A DNA stretch of 64,000 nt from Brachionus plicatilis. Lineage: Eukaryota; Rotifera; Eurotatoria; Ploima; Brachionidae. Position numbers and translations under genes: made by a program. The notes below the pieces were generated by a model. The model was given only the letters and a program-made list of their open reading frames with translations. It was not told the DNA's origin and searched no databases. Positions 34,230 to 48,200 of this stretch are shown in pieces (the stretch's first letter is position 1; each line of letters opens with the position of its first letter). The stretch covers positions 543,318 to 607,317 of the forward strand of contig QEOQ01000707.1 in assembly GCA_010279815.1 (NCBI GenBank). Reading direction: 5' to 3'.

Positions 34230-35802
34230 TCTTTTTTATTTTATGGAATAAAAATTACTTAATAAAACAGTTTTTAACAATCTAAATTACTGAATATTTT
34301 AAAATTATTACATCAGATTGTCATTAAGATTTAAATGACATTTATTTTTAAATTTTATTTTCAAAATAATTTACTGGCTAAATGTATTAGTTATGTGATT
34401 GAGTAAATTTCAATTGATATCTAAACACATTTTTTCTTTTTAAAATAAAATATTTGCATGAATTCAAATAAAATTTCAAGCTTCAATGTGTTTTTTTACA
34501 ATTTCTAATCAAAAGCTCATGCCGCTTATTATCGTAAAAATATATTTTCATTCATATAAGAATTGTCTCCAAATTAGCATAAATAATTTTTATTTAAAAA
34601 AATCAATCAAGTTCATATAAAACTTTTTGCTGAACTTATTTGAAAATGATACATGACAAGACGAATATTCTTCGATATTTTATTTTAATTTTTTTATTTT
34701 ATAAATATTTTAATTAATTGAATTCAAATATAATTTATTTTTGAGTAAGGTTTTAGCATTTCAAAACTTCAATACTATCAAAAATTTTCAATTTCGATAT
34801 CAGATTCTTAATCTACGTCCAAAAAAAGCCAGAAAATAGATTTTTTTATATTTTCGGAAAAAAAATTGGTAGCCCCCTTCTCAAGAAGGGATGTCAAAAT
34901 TACTTCAATTGATCGTATCAGCTAAAGAAACCGATACCTAATATATTTTTAGAAAAAATACGAAAATCTGTCCAAAAGAAATATTTTTATTCGGAAAAAA
35001 TTATGCATGTTAATTTTACTAAAAGTATCGAAGTTTTGAATTCAATACTTTTGATACTTTTCTTAAAATAAAAATTTTAAATAAAAAAGCGATTAGCTGA
35101 ATTAAGTTTTTTTTTCAAATTTAGAGAAATTGTCAATGTTTTTTTTTAAAATATATTTAAATTTACGGCAGTTTCATGGCTGGGTAGCATCAAATCAGCA
35201 AAGGTATGAAAAACCATAGAACTAAAAATTCTTGTATCTTTTAGTTAATAACAATATTATAAAAAAAAAGCCAAAAATTGCCCTTCAGTGTGACCTAAAA
35301 TTTACCTTATGAAAATCGTCAGAGCCAGATGAATATCCCTAGCCTTTAAAAATCTTAGTTTTGACTCATTCAAAAAAATACAATACAATAAATGATGATA
35401 AATTTTGAGCTCAATTAGGATGATTTTTAAATTTAGTTTCGCATTCTGTAAATATGCGTAAAATATTTTGATATACAATTTCTCAATTTTTTTGTTTTTT
35501 CTTTATTTTTCACTAATTTGTATAGAAATCAAATATTGATTAAACAAATAATTTGTCATAGTACTTGTTTAATTTAGTTTTGCAATTAGATTTGATTGCC
35601 GATACCAAAATTAATATTTGAAACCTAAGATAAATACTCCAAACAAAGAAAAAGCTTTAAAAATTTTGCAATTTAATATCAAACGAATTCAGAAATTTGA
35701 AGCACATTGAATCTGTAATTTTAACTTAAATTTGATATATTTATAAAATTTAAATTTTATTTCAAATACATTTTCTCATTAAATTTATAAAATAAATTTA
35801 AA
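34230..35802. other. Spacer between the two divergent CARS copies
   Basis: Holds the 5' flanks of both synthetase genes, which point away from each other. Unlike the arms, the two halves are not obviously inverted copies. No open frame or repeat recognised; a small CCCCCTTCTCAAGAAGGG hairpin lies near 34876. Confidence 0.5.
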
Positions 35803-38800
35803 ATGAAGCGAGCTTTACCAGCATGGCAATCTTCATCTAAAAATGGTTGTGATAATCTTTTGATGTTTAATAGCTTGACAAAACAAAAGGTATCGTATTT
35901 AAGCTAACTAATGGTTCGCGAGCAATTTTCTTTATTTGATAATAACTAAATGTTGCTTATTAAAAATTTATTTTAATCTGCCAAGCAATTAAATGATTAT
36001 AGTATTTAATTAAATTAAACTTAATTTTTATTAAAGGAAGTATTCAGACCAATTGAAGGAAAGCATTTAAAATGGTATTCATGCGGTCCAACTGTATATG
36101 ACGAATCTCACATGGGTCATGCTCGGTAAATTATTTTCTAATTAATTGGAGAGTTGTTTAAAAGTCACAAGTCAAGACCAAGTCGGGACTTTTTAAATAA
36201 ATTTTTTAAAAATTCCAAGTCTTCATTATTTTTTTTAAGTCCGGACTTGGATTTTTTTATTAAAAACTTTGCCTTTAATTTGGGACTTTTAAAAAAAAAC
36301 CATGATCACTTAATTATATTTATGATTGCTTAATAAGAAAATTAAAAAATAATTTTTTTTAACTTTAGTTGTTTTATATCTTTTGATATATTGAGAAGAG
36401 TCTTACAGGACTATTTTAAATATGACATTACGTACTGCATGAACGTAACTGACATTGATGACAAAGTATTTTTCGAGTGGTACTCATCAAATTTTAAATT
36501 TAATTTTAGCGTCTTGTAGATTATAACCCGCGCTAGAAAGAAATATCTTTATGAACAATATTTGAACGCAAATAACTCCATTGAAATCATAATCGAAGAT
36601 GTGAAACAAGCTTATAATTTAGCTGAGCAAAAAGCTATTGAAGAACAAGATAAAGATAAGAAAGAAATGTACAACAAAATTTTGTTCAATGTCAAATTAG
36701 TTTTGGATAAATTTGACAAAGCATCAAACAAAGACAAGCAATTGAAAGAAGAGATATTGGATGCTTCAAGTGAAGTGTTGAGTACTTGGTTAGATAAGCT
36801 AAAAGGAAAGGACGTGACAGATAATTCTATTTTTCGAAATTTGCCTAGACATTTTGAAAATGAGTTTCACAAAGACATGGCCGCATTAAATGTGAAATTT
36901 TTGCTTCAATTTAAAATTTTGTTTAAAAGAATTTTAATTTAAATTTTATTTAGATATTACCACCGAATGTATTAACTCGAGTTAGCGAATATGTGCCAGA
37001 AATTATTGAATTTATCCAAAACATTATAAAAAATGGCTATGCATACGAGTCAAATGGCTCGGTCTATTTCGATACTATTAAATTTGCGAACAGTGAAAAC
37101 CACTATTATGCCAAATTGGTTCCGGAGGCATTCGGAGACACAAAAGCTTTGGCCGAAGGCGAAGGTGATTTAATTGATCAAAGTCAAGAAAAAAGAAATC
37201 CAGCTGATTTTGCTTTGTGGAAATTTTCTAAGCCTGGCGAGCCTTCATGGGACTCACCATGGGGTCGCGGTCGACCTGGATGGCACATTGAATGTTCAGC
37301 TATGGCTGGTTCTATTTTTGGAAGTAACATTGACATTCATTCAGGAGGAACTGATTTAAAATTTCCTCATCACGACAACGAAATAGCTCAATCAGAGGCG
37401 GCTTTCTGCAATAACAATTGGGTCAATTTTTTTCTTCATAGTGGACATTTGCATATTCAAGGATGCAAAATGTCAAAATCGTTGAAAAATTTTATCACAA
37501 TAAAAGATGCATTGAAAAAATATTCTTCAAGACAAATAAGAATTCTTTTCCTTCTCTATCAGTGGAAAGATACGCTTGACTACAGTGACCAAGCAATGGA
37601 AACCGCTCTAAGTTTTGAAAAAACATGCAAAGTAAATTTTTTTTATCTTGCCAAGACCAAAACTTTAGAATTAATTGAATTTATTTTTTTAAAGGAATTT
37701 TTTTTCAAAATTAAAGATTTTTCGCGTAATGTAAAATTTGACCAAGTAGGTGATTTCATTAAATTTGGCAAATCAGAAAAAGAACTTGTCAATTTGTTAA
37801 ACGAAAAAAAATCACACATCCATAAAGCTCTTTGTGGTAAAAATAAAGAAACCAAAATTTTAGATTAGCAAAATTTTTTAATTTTTATTTTTTTTTCATT
37901 TAGATTCAATTAATACTCCTCTTGTGGTCAAGGAAATTCTTAATCTTATTTCGTTTGCAAATACTTATATGAATAGCAATTATAATCAAGAATCTTTTAA
38001 TTTGGCCTTATTGCATGACATTGCCATTTATATCACTAATTTGTTGAAGATTTTCGGAGTGATCGAAACAAATGAACTTATAGGCTTTCCCACATCCAAT
38101 AATTCACAGAATCAAAATGTTGAACTAAAAAAAAAAAAATATTTGAATTTAAATTGAATTTTTTCTTTTTTTAAGACAGAAGAAGTCCTGATGCCTTATT
38201 TGAATGTATTGTCCAAGTTCAGAGATGATGTCAGAACCGAAGCAAGAGCATCAAAACGTATCAACTTTTTTTTCATAATTAATTTAAAAAATAAAAAATT
38301 TAAATATATTTACAAAAATAGAAAATCAAATTCTTAATTTATGTGATAAGCTGAGAGATGACATTTTGCCCGATCTTGGAGTTTTAATTGAAGATTTGAG
38401 TAATTATTTTATCAAATTTTATTAAATCATTTTATTATAAGATACTTTTAAATCAATTTAAAAAATTATTAGCTGATCGAACTGTGGTTAAACTATGTGA
38501 TAGGGAAACATTGCTAAAAGAACGTGAACAGCAGTTGTTGCTTGCTGAACGAAAAAAAGCTGAAGACTTAAAACGAAAACAAGAACTGGAACGGATTAAA
38601 GTAATTAATTCTGTCTTGAATTGTTCTTTTTTTTTTAATTTTTATTTTAATTCTAGAAAGAAAAAGAAGCAAAAAAAGCAATACCACCTTATGAAATGTT
38701 TTTAAACGAAACAGACAAATATTCTAAATTTGACGAACGAGGATTTCCGATTTTAGACGCTGAAGGAAAAGAACTTTCTAAAGGTGCAAAGAAAAAGTTG

Positions 38801-38872
38801 GAAAAATTATATGAAACACAAGCAAAAAATTATCAAGAGTATTTGGAAAACAAGAAAAATAGTGAATCATAA
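35803..38872 (+). CDS. CARS: Cysteinyl-tRNA synthetase, right copy
   Basis: Exons 35803-35889, 36037-36125, 36369-36465, 36520-36891, 36954-37631, 37695-37836, 37904-38118, 38176-38257, 38322-38399, 38473-38600, 38657-38872; all phases agree, 727 aa. Exons 2-11 encode the same protein as the left copy except for one difference I noticed (ELERIK versus ELERTK near 38598). The HIGH-type motif, KMSKS and zinc ligands are intact, so both copies look functional. The first exon, outside the duplicated arm, is only about 70% identical in protein, and intron 1 is short (147 nt) with no nested gene. Some introns use weak donors (GTGAAA, GTTGAA) shared by both copies. Confidence 0.95.
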
Positions 38873-39330
38873 ATTTAGCGTTTTTGGATTTTTAAAATAT
38901 TTTTAACATTTGAAAATTTTTATTTTATCAATAAAATTTTCTGTTATTATATTTTGATCTTTAGTTAGATGATATTAGTCTCATTTTTAAGATTTTTTGA
39001 TTTTTTTTAAACTAAAATTAATTTTCCTTCCTTTAAATTAAAAAATTTCAAATTTTTATTTGCTTGATCTAATATCTGTTAAATTTTTAAAGTTTTGACT
39101 TTAATATATTTTTGAATCGATCATTTTATCAAAAAAATTTTTTGCTTGAATTTTTGTTAAATATTATCAAATCATCATTTGTTATAATGAATATGATCAA
39201 AATTTCGAAATATCTAAAAAAATTTTCAGGCGTGAGCTTACCATTGAAATGCGGGTTGACGCGTCTACTGGTTCTTGGATTTAATTGTCGAAAAAAATAT
39301 CTGTTCATATTAAAAAAAGTCGAGTAATTA
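36026..39330. repeat. Right arm of large inverted duplication
   Basis: Reverse complement of the left arm (28625-33537 minus its 1.6-kb insert). It begins inside CARS intron 1 at ttttattaaagg and ends past the 3' side of the gene near 39330. The outer 300 bp show more differences (roughly 5% by eye) than the coding part. Confidence 0.93.
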
Positions 39331-39339
39331 TTTTACGAA

Positions 39340-39812
39340 ATCATTTGATACTGTTCTGAACAAACGACTTGCAGCTAAATTGAAAGCGTATGTCTTTAAT
39401 AGTCTGAAACTAAAATGGATTGAAACTTTCTTGAAAAATAGAAGACATCGAGTTGTTCAAGGTGAAATTTTTTCGGATTGGGTTGAGATTTTTAGCTGTG
39501 TACCACAGTAGTCAGTGATTGTTCCACTTTTGTTAGTTTTGTTTACAAAAAAGAATAGAATGTTGTCAAAATGTTTGCCGATGATACAAAAATGTTCTGG
39601 CAAAAGGTATCAGAAATTAGCGCAGCCAAACTAAAATCAGATTTAGATTTTGTTTTCAAGTGGACTCAAGATTGGCATGTATTATGGTCAAAAAAAAATA
39701 AAAATTTTCATTATTTAATGAATGGTAAGCATTTATCAACGTTAGAAAACGAAAGAGATTTTGGATTTATTTCTGTATTTAAAGCTCTAAGAGTCTTGCA
39801 GCTTTTAACCTA
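39340..39812 (+). pseudogene. LINE reverse transcriptase fragment
   Basis: In-frame pieces read NSLKLKWIETFLKNRRHRVV, SDWVEIFSCVPQ, and, after a gap where the FINDLP part is lost, KMFADDTKMFW (catalytic ADD), KSDLDFVFKWTQDWHVLW and MNGKHLST. This is the palm domain of a non-LTR reverse transcriptase with stops and an internal deletion. It abuts the right arm of the inverted duplication. Confidence 0.8.
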
Positions 39813-42275
39813 ATTTTGGTTCTGAATCATTCAGGAATGTCATTATAAATTCTTTTTTGACATTTTTATTAAGATTTTTAAAATATTGCTACTATTGCTA
39901 CTATTTCTTGATTCGCTTTTTAAAAAATTATAAAAAAATTTGAATGCTTTTTTAATTGATTTCTTTAATTGATAAAAAAATTAATTGTTCTAAAAATTAT
40001 CCAAAAGTATAGATGGCAATTTTTTATTTTTGAATTTTCTTTTTTTTGAATTAAAAAAAAAACATTTTTAGCGTGCTCAAATGAGTTAAATTTTTTTTAA
40101 TTTTAAAAATTAGTTCATTATTTTTTGGTTATGAATTTTAAAGGATCAAAAAAAAAATAAAAACAATAAAAAAGATTTTAAAAAATAACATTAATTATTG
40201 TGTATTTATAAAACAAAATTTAACTTTTAAGAAAAAAATGACTTATGTGATCTTAAACACATTATTTATAAACACGTAAGCCAAAAAGAAAAGAATCAAC
40301 AAAAACAAATACACTTTTTGGTAAATAATTAAAAAGTACCCAAAAAATATTTATTTGTATTCGGATTAGACTTGAGATTATTCTATTATTTCAATTTTGG
40401 TTTTTTTTTAATTACATTTAAGCATTTTTCAAATTATTTTGGCAAAAGAAAAAAAAATTTTAAGTTCAGCTCTAAACGATTATATTTAGATTTATTATTG
40501 TCCAAAAACAAACACTCTACCTAAATAAATAGTATTAGGCTTAAAAAAAATTGGGATATTTTAGTCGAATGCTTGAAGATGCCTTAATTATAAACATATT
40601 TAATGATAATTTTAAATAATATAAATTTTTTTCAAAATAAATATTCGTTCAAGGTGTGCTAAGTTTATATTTAATTTTATCATAGTTTAAAAACAATCAA
40701 GAAACATACATATCTTGTTTGCATGAAACGAATAACTTGAAAATATTATTGAGGATTTTATCGGTCAATTTAAAATTGAATGTCTCTCTTCAAAACTGTT
40801 AACTTTAAAAAAGGTTCTTGACAAAATAAAACTTGTTCAATACGTTCGTCTTTTTAATTTTCAATTAATTTTTAACTTAGCATGATCTTGAATTTTTTTA
40901 GATTAAACACTTTAAATCAGAATTTCAAGTGCTGTTTATTAAAGATATATGTTAGAATGTCAAAATTTTTATAAATTGAAAAAAGAAATTTTCATAAATC
41001 ATTTTTCTTTGCAGCAGTAGTCTTAATTTCGGACCCACTTCGGCTTTCGAGCTTCTTTGCTCCAGACTAATTCGACTTTTTAAAATCTTTAATTTATTTG
41101 AACCAGCGATTAAAAGAATAGGGTTTTTTAACATTTATTATTAAGTTCAAGTGATATTTAATCCCGTTTCCAATTAATAATCTTAATCAAATAATGGCTT
41201 AAGGATTAATAGGATAGCATAACAGTCCGACAATTTATAATGAACAAAAAATATTAAAGTCTTTAATATTCTATCAAATATAGTTTTAATACTAGAGTAA
41301 ACTTAAATTAATCTAATAATCTAATTATAGTATGTAAAATATACAATTTAAAAATTTTGATCGAGAGATGGTCTATTATTTTATCTAAAAAAATCTTTAT
41401 AAGTAACTAAGACGCTATTGTTGTGACATGACGCCGGTTTAGATTTAATTAAAATCGATTGATTCGTTTTGTATGTGTAGAATTTTAATTAAAAATGAAG
41501 GCTTATTAAAAATTTGTAGTTGAAAATTTTTCCTGAGCCTCAGGTAATTGAGTTGTATTAAGGAAAAAACTCAAAAAGTAATTAAAAGCAAAAAATTAAT
41601 TAAGGGTCAGTAAATTATTGAAAATAATTTCAATTTTAGAATGAGTAAATAAATAAACAAAATGTAACTGATTTGAAATTTTCAATGAAAAAAAAAATTT
41701 AACCTAAATTTTATTTTGATAGGATTTGCAATTCACCTGTTTTCGAAAAGCTTTTATTTGTCTTTTGGCTTAAGAATTATCGCAGTTTTTAAATTCCTCA
41801 AGCTAAAAACTTTTCAAAATTGTACTTAAAAAGAATCGGTATGATGGCCTGGAATCATCAACAAGAAAATGTTATTTTTTGCTGTAATTTTCTGGGGACG
41901 GTGAAATTTGTTTGATAATTTGCATCATTTATTTATAAAAAATATAAAGTTTAATGGAAAATTAAAAAAAAATGTAAAAAATTTTGTTAGACCAGAATCT
42001 TTATTTTTTGTGATCAAAAAGAAAAATTAATTCTAGAAAATTAGTTTTCCTATAATGATAACTATCCAAACTTGACCGTCCCGATTTTTGTTCATTTTTT
42101 AAAAATTTAATATTTAGAAAAAAAATTATTTAGATTGTTAAAAAATTACTGGACTTTTGCCAAATAAAAATATTTACAATCACGTAATAAACTCGAATTT
42201 GGTTTGAAGAGCGATGGAATAAAATTTCTTATTCATAGATCAACTGAACAATTAATTTTTTAATTAAATATTAAA
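39813..42275. other. Intergenic AT-rich sequence
   Basis: 2.4 kb with no supported gene. A 60-codon minus frame at 40952-41134 (Lys/Arg-rich) has no recognised domain or partner exons. Confidence 0.5.
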
Positions 42276-45200
42276 ATGAATAATCTAAATCAATTTTACT
42301 TGCTTGAATACGATATTAAAAGTTTAAAACCAACAATTGCTATCATCACAATAATGCTTAGCTCATTGGGAATTTTTTTGACAATTTTGTTTTTTGTTTT
42401 CAATATCAAAAATCGCAATTTTCGGTGAGTTTTTTTTTTATATTTTAAATTAAACCACTTGTCATTATTAATTTTTGTAGTTTGGCATAACTTGAATTTA
42501 ATTATTTTAATTAAATAAAACTAGACAAAGGTCAGTTTCAACAATTTACCTCATTTTTGAGAGGTTGTGAAGTTTATTTCAATTCGATCTTTTTAATTCA
42601 GAAAAAATTTAAATAACTTTACTAAAAAGGAAAAATTTAGTTCTGTAAAATGTTTAATTATAAGAAAATTTTCCTAGTGAACTAAAATAAGTCAGCAAAA
42701 TACTATGCAATTTTCTGCATTTTTCACGCCATTAAAAAGTATTGTAATCAATTGTGTAATTACATTGCAGAGTTTTTGCAGGCATATATTTTGAGATAAA
42801 GTAACGTTGCTTAAATATTAAGAATTTTTAGAACTTAATTATTCATTTTAGTAAAATAGTTATTCAGATAAATACAGTGTTTTTAAATCATTTTTTATCA
42901 ATGTAATCAATTTTCTTAAGCTTGGCTTTATTAGTTCTCATACACCAAATTTTTATTAAAATACCCCAAATTTATTAGAATAACACCAAAAACAAAATAA
43001 AAAAATAAAAATATAAAATGACACTATTTTTTTCACATTATTACCTAATTTAATAGAAATACACCAAATTTATTAAAAAAAAAATTTTTATTCATTTTTA
43101 CCACAAAAATTTAAATTTTTCCACATTCGTTTGAGCAAGCCCAATATCTTCTTAATAATATAAATTGATCCATTAATCTCATCGTTTTTAATTTTCAAAT
43201 AAATTGATTTTTCGCAACCTTTTTTTTGAAATTTTCAATCGAATGTATGCTTATCGCAATCGGCTAATTTATTTGTGCCATGAAAGTTCCATGATACGTT
43301 GTACAAATGTAAATTTTTGATCAATTTTTTGAATTCTTCCAAAGATTCACAGTCTTCAACAAAATCGTAGGCTTTAGCTTTGCTTCGTTTGGTTTTTGGG
43401 AATTCTTCAGCGTCATTCACTGTATCGTTGAAATTATTTTCGAGAATACTCGCAGAACTAGACATTTTGATTTGATGAAATGAAATTTAATAACTTCATT
43501 TTATTATATAGTTTTTTTTAGGTATGTGTCAATAAAAATTGGTGTCATTTTAAAAAATTAATGGCCGTTTTAATTAATTAGTTGTCAAAATTAAAAAAAT
43601 AGTGCAGTTTTATTTAATTAAGTGTTAATCCTTATTTTTACGGATTATTTGATTAAAAGGGGAATTTTATTAAATTATTGGGGTAAAATATTAATTATTT
43701 GGGGTATTTTATTGAAAATTTGGGGTATCGAAATTAAAGAGCCACAAAAAATTGAGTAATTTGTCAATTTCAAAATTAATTATTTTGTTATTTAAATTTT
43801 AAATTAAAAAATACTTTGGTTTTAATTTTACTTCATAGATAATGTAATGAAAATTCAGTGAAAATGATAATTTTTTCAGAAATATTGATGAAAAAATAAA
43901 TTGTCGTTTCCTTTCACTAAAAAAAATTAATTTTACGAAAAAAAACCTTTAGCCATTTTTTCTGCAATGGTGGCAAAGATCTCGAGATCATATGCCTTGA
44001 GTATGTGATTGGAATAATGAAGACGTGTTAGCTGGATGCAGTGAGCTTAGAAAAATTTGACTTTTTTAAATTATCAAAAAAATTTTAAAATATGTTTATC
44101 TTAGAGATAAAATATTTTTGAAAAAAGTTGAACGAATGTTTGAAAAACCGTATATTTTTTTTCATTTTTTCTCATCGATACTTCGGAAAAAATCACCACT
44201 ATTACTGAATTTTCATAACATTATCTATCAAGTGAAATTAAAACCAAAGTAATTGTAATATAAAATTTTTTATTTATTCTAAATTTTAATTACTAAAATA
44301 TTAAATTTTTAAAATGTTTAGGCGAATAGTATTAAATTTGACAATTCTCCATTTTTTCTATTAATTATAAATAATATTCTTGTTTTGACTAAACCATGAT
44401 AAGGCAAGTGGTGCAAATTATTTCATATTATAGCTTAAATTATTTTTATAGTTTGATCAAAATGTCAAGTCCAAATATAAATAATATTATCAATTTTAAT
44501 TGTACATTACTATATATATGTCCGATACTGAATAGTGTCAAAGGCTTAAATATTACAAATGAAACAATAGCCAATACAATGTGCCAGGTAACCTTATATT
44601 AATATTAAAATAATAAAATGATAACATTAACTTTCAGTTGAATACTTGGATAATTCCTCTTAGTTCGACGGCAATCTACGCTGCAATGTTGGCAAAAGCT
44701 TGGCGAATATACAAAATATTTGATACATCTCCACAAAACAAAAAGATAGTAATCAAAGATATACGCCTCGTTATTTATATAATACTCATTATGTTTGTTG
44801 ATTTGATTATCTTGTTTGTATGGCAATTTTCAGATTCTGTCAAATTGAGAGCCCGTTACGTATACGAAGCCCAATCGCAGCCTACTCGACTATTTGTTCC
44901 AAATAGGCAAACAAAAAACTTGACAGATTCTGATCGACAAAATGGTGAAAATTCTGCAATAAGAAATTTATCTCATCAAACGAATCAGCTAAAAATAGTG
45001 TTTGAATGCAATTCAAATCTTAATGAAGTATGGATTACCATGCTGACAATGTACAAAATTATTCTGCTTATGTACGGTATTTATTTGGCATGGATCATTC
45101 GAAACATCAATGTGCCATCAATGAACGACTCAAAATATCTTCTTCTTAGCACTTATACAATAATAATATGTGGACTTGGATCTATGACTTTGATGCAGCT

Positions 45201-48200
45201 GTTAAAAGATTGGCCTGATGTTGTTCAGGCATTTTTCACTATTGGCATCATCATATCTACATGCACAACACAGTGTCTGCTTTTCATACCAAAAGTAATA
45301 TTTTTTTTTATTCAATAGTTCAAGAAACAGCTTAAAAAATTTAACATGAAAATTTGACTAAAATTCTAATGTGTAAAAATAATGATCCCGTTTATTTTTC
45401 CATCATATCAATACAAAATGGCTTTCTAGTATCCATCTGTGGCTAATATTTTATTTCTTTCATTCTTTTTTTGATTAGCCTCAATTTTCTTATCTTCTAA
45501 AATCTAAAAAAATCATAAATATTTTTAATTAACACTTGGTTAAAGGACTTTGAAAAGTTAATATCTTTCTTAGTCAAAATAAGAGAAAAAAATTTTCTTA
45601 TTGGCACGTGTCAAATATTCAAAAACAAATATTTAAAACTAATTTTAAAAAGATGGTTAATTTTAGTGAATAATAAGAAAATCAATACACAGTTCCAAAA
45701 ATAGCTGCAATTATTTTTGATTTATTTATTTAATTATAGCTTAAGTCCCATGGAAAAATTGAAAAAATAAATTTATTAAAAAAAGTATATAAAAATTTTA
45801 TAAACAATTAAATGTCTGTTTTTCAATAAAGTAAAAATTTCAGTTTGTTAAATATGTAATCTTAAATTTTGATAATTTTTTAAATTTACGCACCGTTTGG
45901 TAAATAATGCTAAAAAAATAAAAAAAAATAATTATTTTTCTAAACTTCCTAGTCACTATTAATAATTTCATTCAATCTTGTAAATTAAGATAAAAAACTT
46001 TGTATTAATTAATAAATTTGATGAATCTCATAAAATAAATTCAAATTTTAATAATGTATAAACTTTTGACAAAACATTAAGAAAACTTGTAAAGTATCTA
46101 AATTTATACGTAATTATAATATATAATTTGTACAAACTTTTTTCCTTTCTTTTTTTTATCTTTGAATTGAATTGATCACTTTAGAGATCTCAAAATACCT
46201 TTATAAAATTCTCCGAAGATAATTTATCCAATTCTACAAATTAGTTTATCTAAAAGTGGAGAAAAATCATTTGAACATTTTTATTCAAGATTAATAAATT
46301 GCTTTGTGATCAAGAGATCAATGTTGAAGTTTTCAACGCTTAAGCTTTCAATTTTCAATTACATAAATTTAATTTACACAGATTTTGTTTCTAAATTTGA
46401 ATTATTTAACTTAAATAGCTTGTTGTTAAATTTTTTCAAATAACTATTAAATCAATAACTCTATTCAATTTTTATAAATTTGTTTATATTTTTAATATAT
46501 GTATTTTTTTTTAATAATCAATCAAATAAATGAAGTGTTAATCAGTCTCATGAGGCATGGGCACTAGCCTGTTGATTAACCTTGAATATTAAAATACCTT
46601 TATAAAATTCTCCGAAGATAATTTATCCAATTCTACAAATTAGTTTATCGAAAAGTCCAGCACATCTTTTTCAAATGCTTTACTGGCATCAATACTTATC
46701 AGATTTATTTTAGATCCTCCTTGGCGAAAATCATATCTTTATTTTCTATCAAAATTGATTGCTTTGTAGGTAATTATATCATTTAAAATATTATTTTAAA
46801 AATTCATTTAATACTAAAAAACAAAATAAAAAATAAATAGTTTTTTATTAAAAAATTTTGTAGAGCAAGAGTCACACAAAAACTGACAATAATCGCAAAG
46901 TCAATTTCATTGATTTTAAAGAATTTTTTTGTTAATTCTTTTTTTTTTTTACTCATATTTAGATTATTTCAGAGCTGAACTTAAACACGTTTATTAAAAG
47001 AAGTTTGTGTATTTTATTTTATTTACAAAAAAATTGAAATAAACATTTTAAATCTTTTTTAATAAATTAGTATTTTTTTTTTGAAAGTTTAAGAATATAA
47101 ATATGATCATATTTTTTTTAGATTTTTTAGAGTTGAATAAAAGTACTAAGAAAATCATATTCTTTATTTTTTATTTAGCAGATTCGTTTTATTTTTACTT
47201 TTTAATTTTCTTAAATTTATAATTTAATTAAAGATTCGTTTATGGCTTAAACGAAGAAACGATGATAATTTTAAAATTTCCTTGTCACAAATATTTCTTC
47301 AGTCGTCTACATCATCTTATTTAAATGATACAAGTAATAATCCAAATGGAAAAATTGGAAAAAAACTGAGTCTCGAAGACGAATTGTGTGAACTTTTGCA
47401 CGAAAATAGTCAACTTAAAAACTTTTTAAAAGAAGTAATAAAAATTTTATATTTTTTTTTAATTTTTAAAAAATTTACCATAGAAAGAAGATATAATAAA
47501 AATTTTGCAAGAAAAAATTCGAACCGCTAAACAAAATTTTTCTCGATTGTATCAAGAGAATTTTAATGAGGAAAAAAAATTGGAAAATCTTGACACCAAT
47601 GTACAGCAAAACGATGAGTCAGCAGTTTATTTTAGCCCTTCATTAGACCAGAACCAAATTATCCACACATTCAATCCAATCCTAAATCCCTTAGATACGG
47701 GTTATGAAGTAAATTCTACAACTAGCACCGCGACAACAACAAGTAATTAAAATTCAAAAACATTGTCAAAAATAAAATAAAATTATTTTTATACAGCCGA
47801 AACATTCAAGACTAATGAAACAAGTTCTAAAGCTTCGAAAAACTTTGCCTTTAATATATTATCTCCGAACAGTGAGAAATTAAGAAATGATTTGGATGAA
47901 GTTGAAGAACTAACAACTAGAGTGCGCGATTCCATTTCACTGGATTTATCAAATACCAGAAGATATTCTCCACTACTTTACGAGTACTATAGAAAACAAA
48001 TTGATTTAGCAAAATCTATTCAGTGTACCTATAATATACAATGCAATACGCTGTTCGATGCCATGACCCTTATGAGAAAATGCCTAAAAGACTACTGCAA
48101 AACAGTTCACAACCCTGAGTATCTGGCAATAGATGAAATAGGTCAGCCAAATCCAAATCAATATACATATAATGATTTTTTAGCTAAAAATAACCACAAA

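Noticed and set aside
45430..45510. Possible minus-strand last exon in receptor intron 3
   Set aside because: A TAG-ended Lys/Glu/Asn-rich frame after an AG; no upstream exons found and low complexity.
46536..46580. Hairpin gttaatca...tgattaac considered as a tRNA
   Set aside because: No D-arm, anticodon arm or T-arm pattern; it lies between duplicated LINE pieces.
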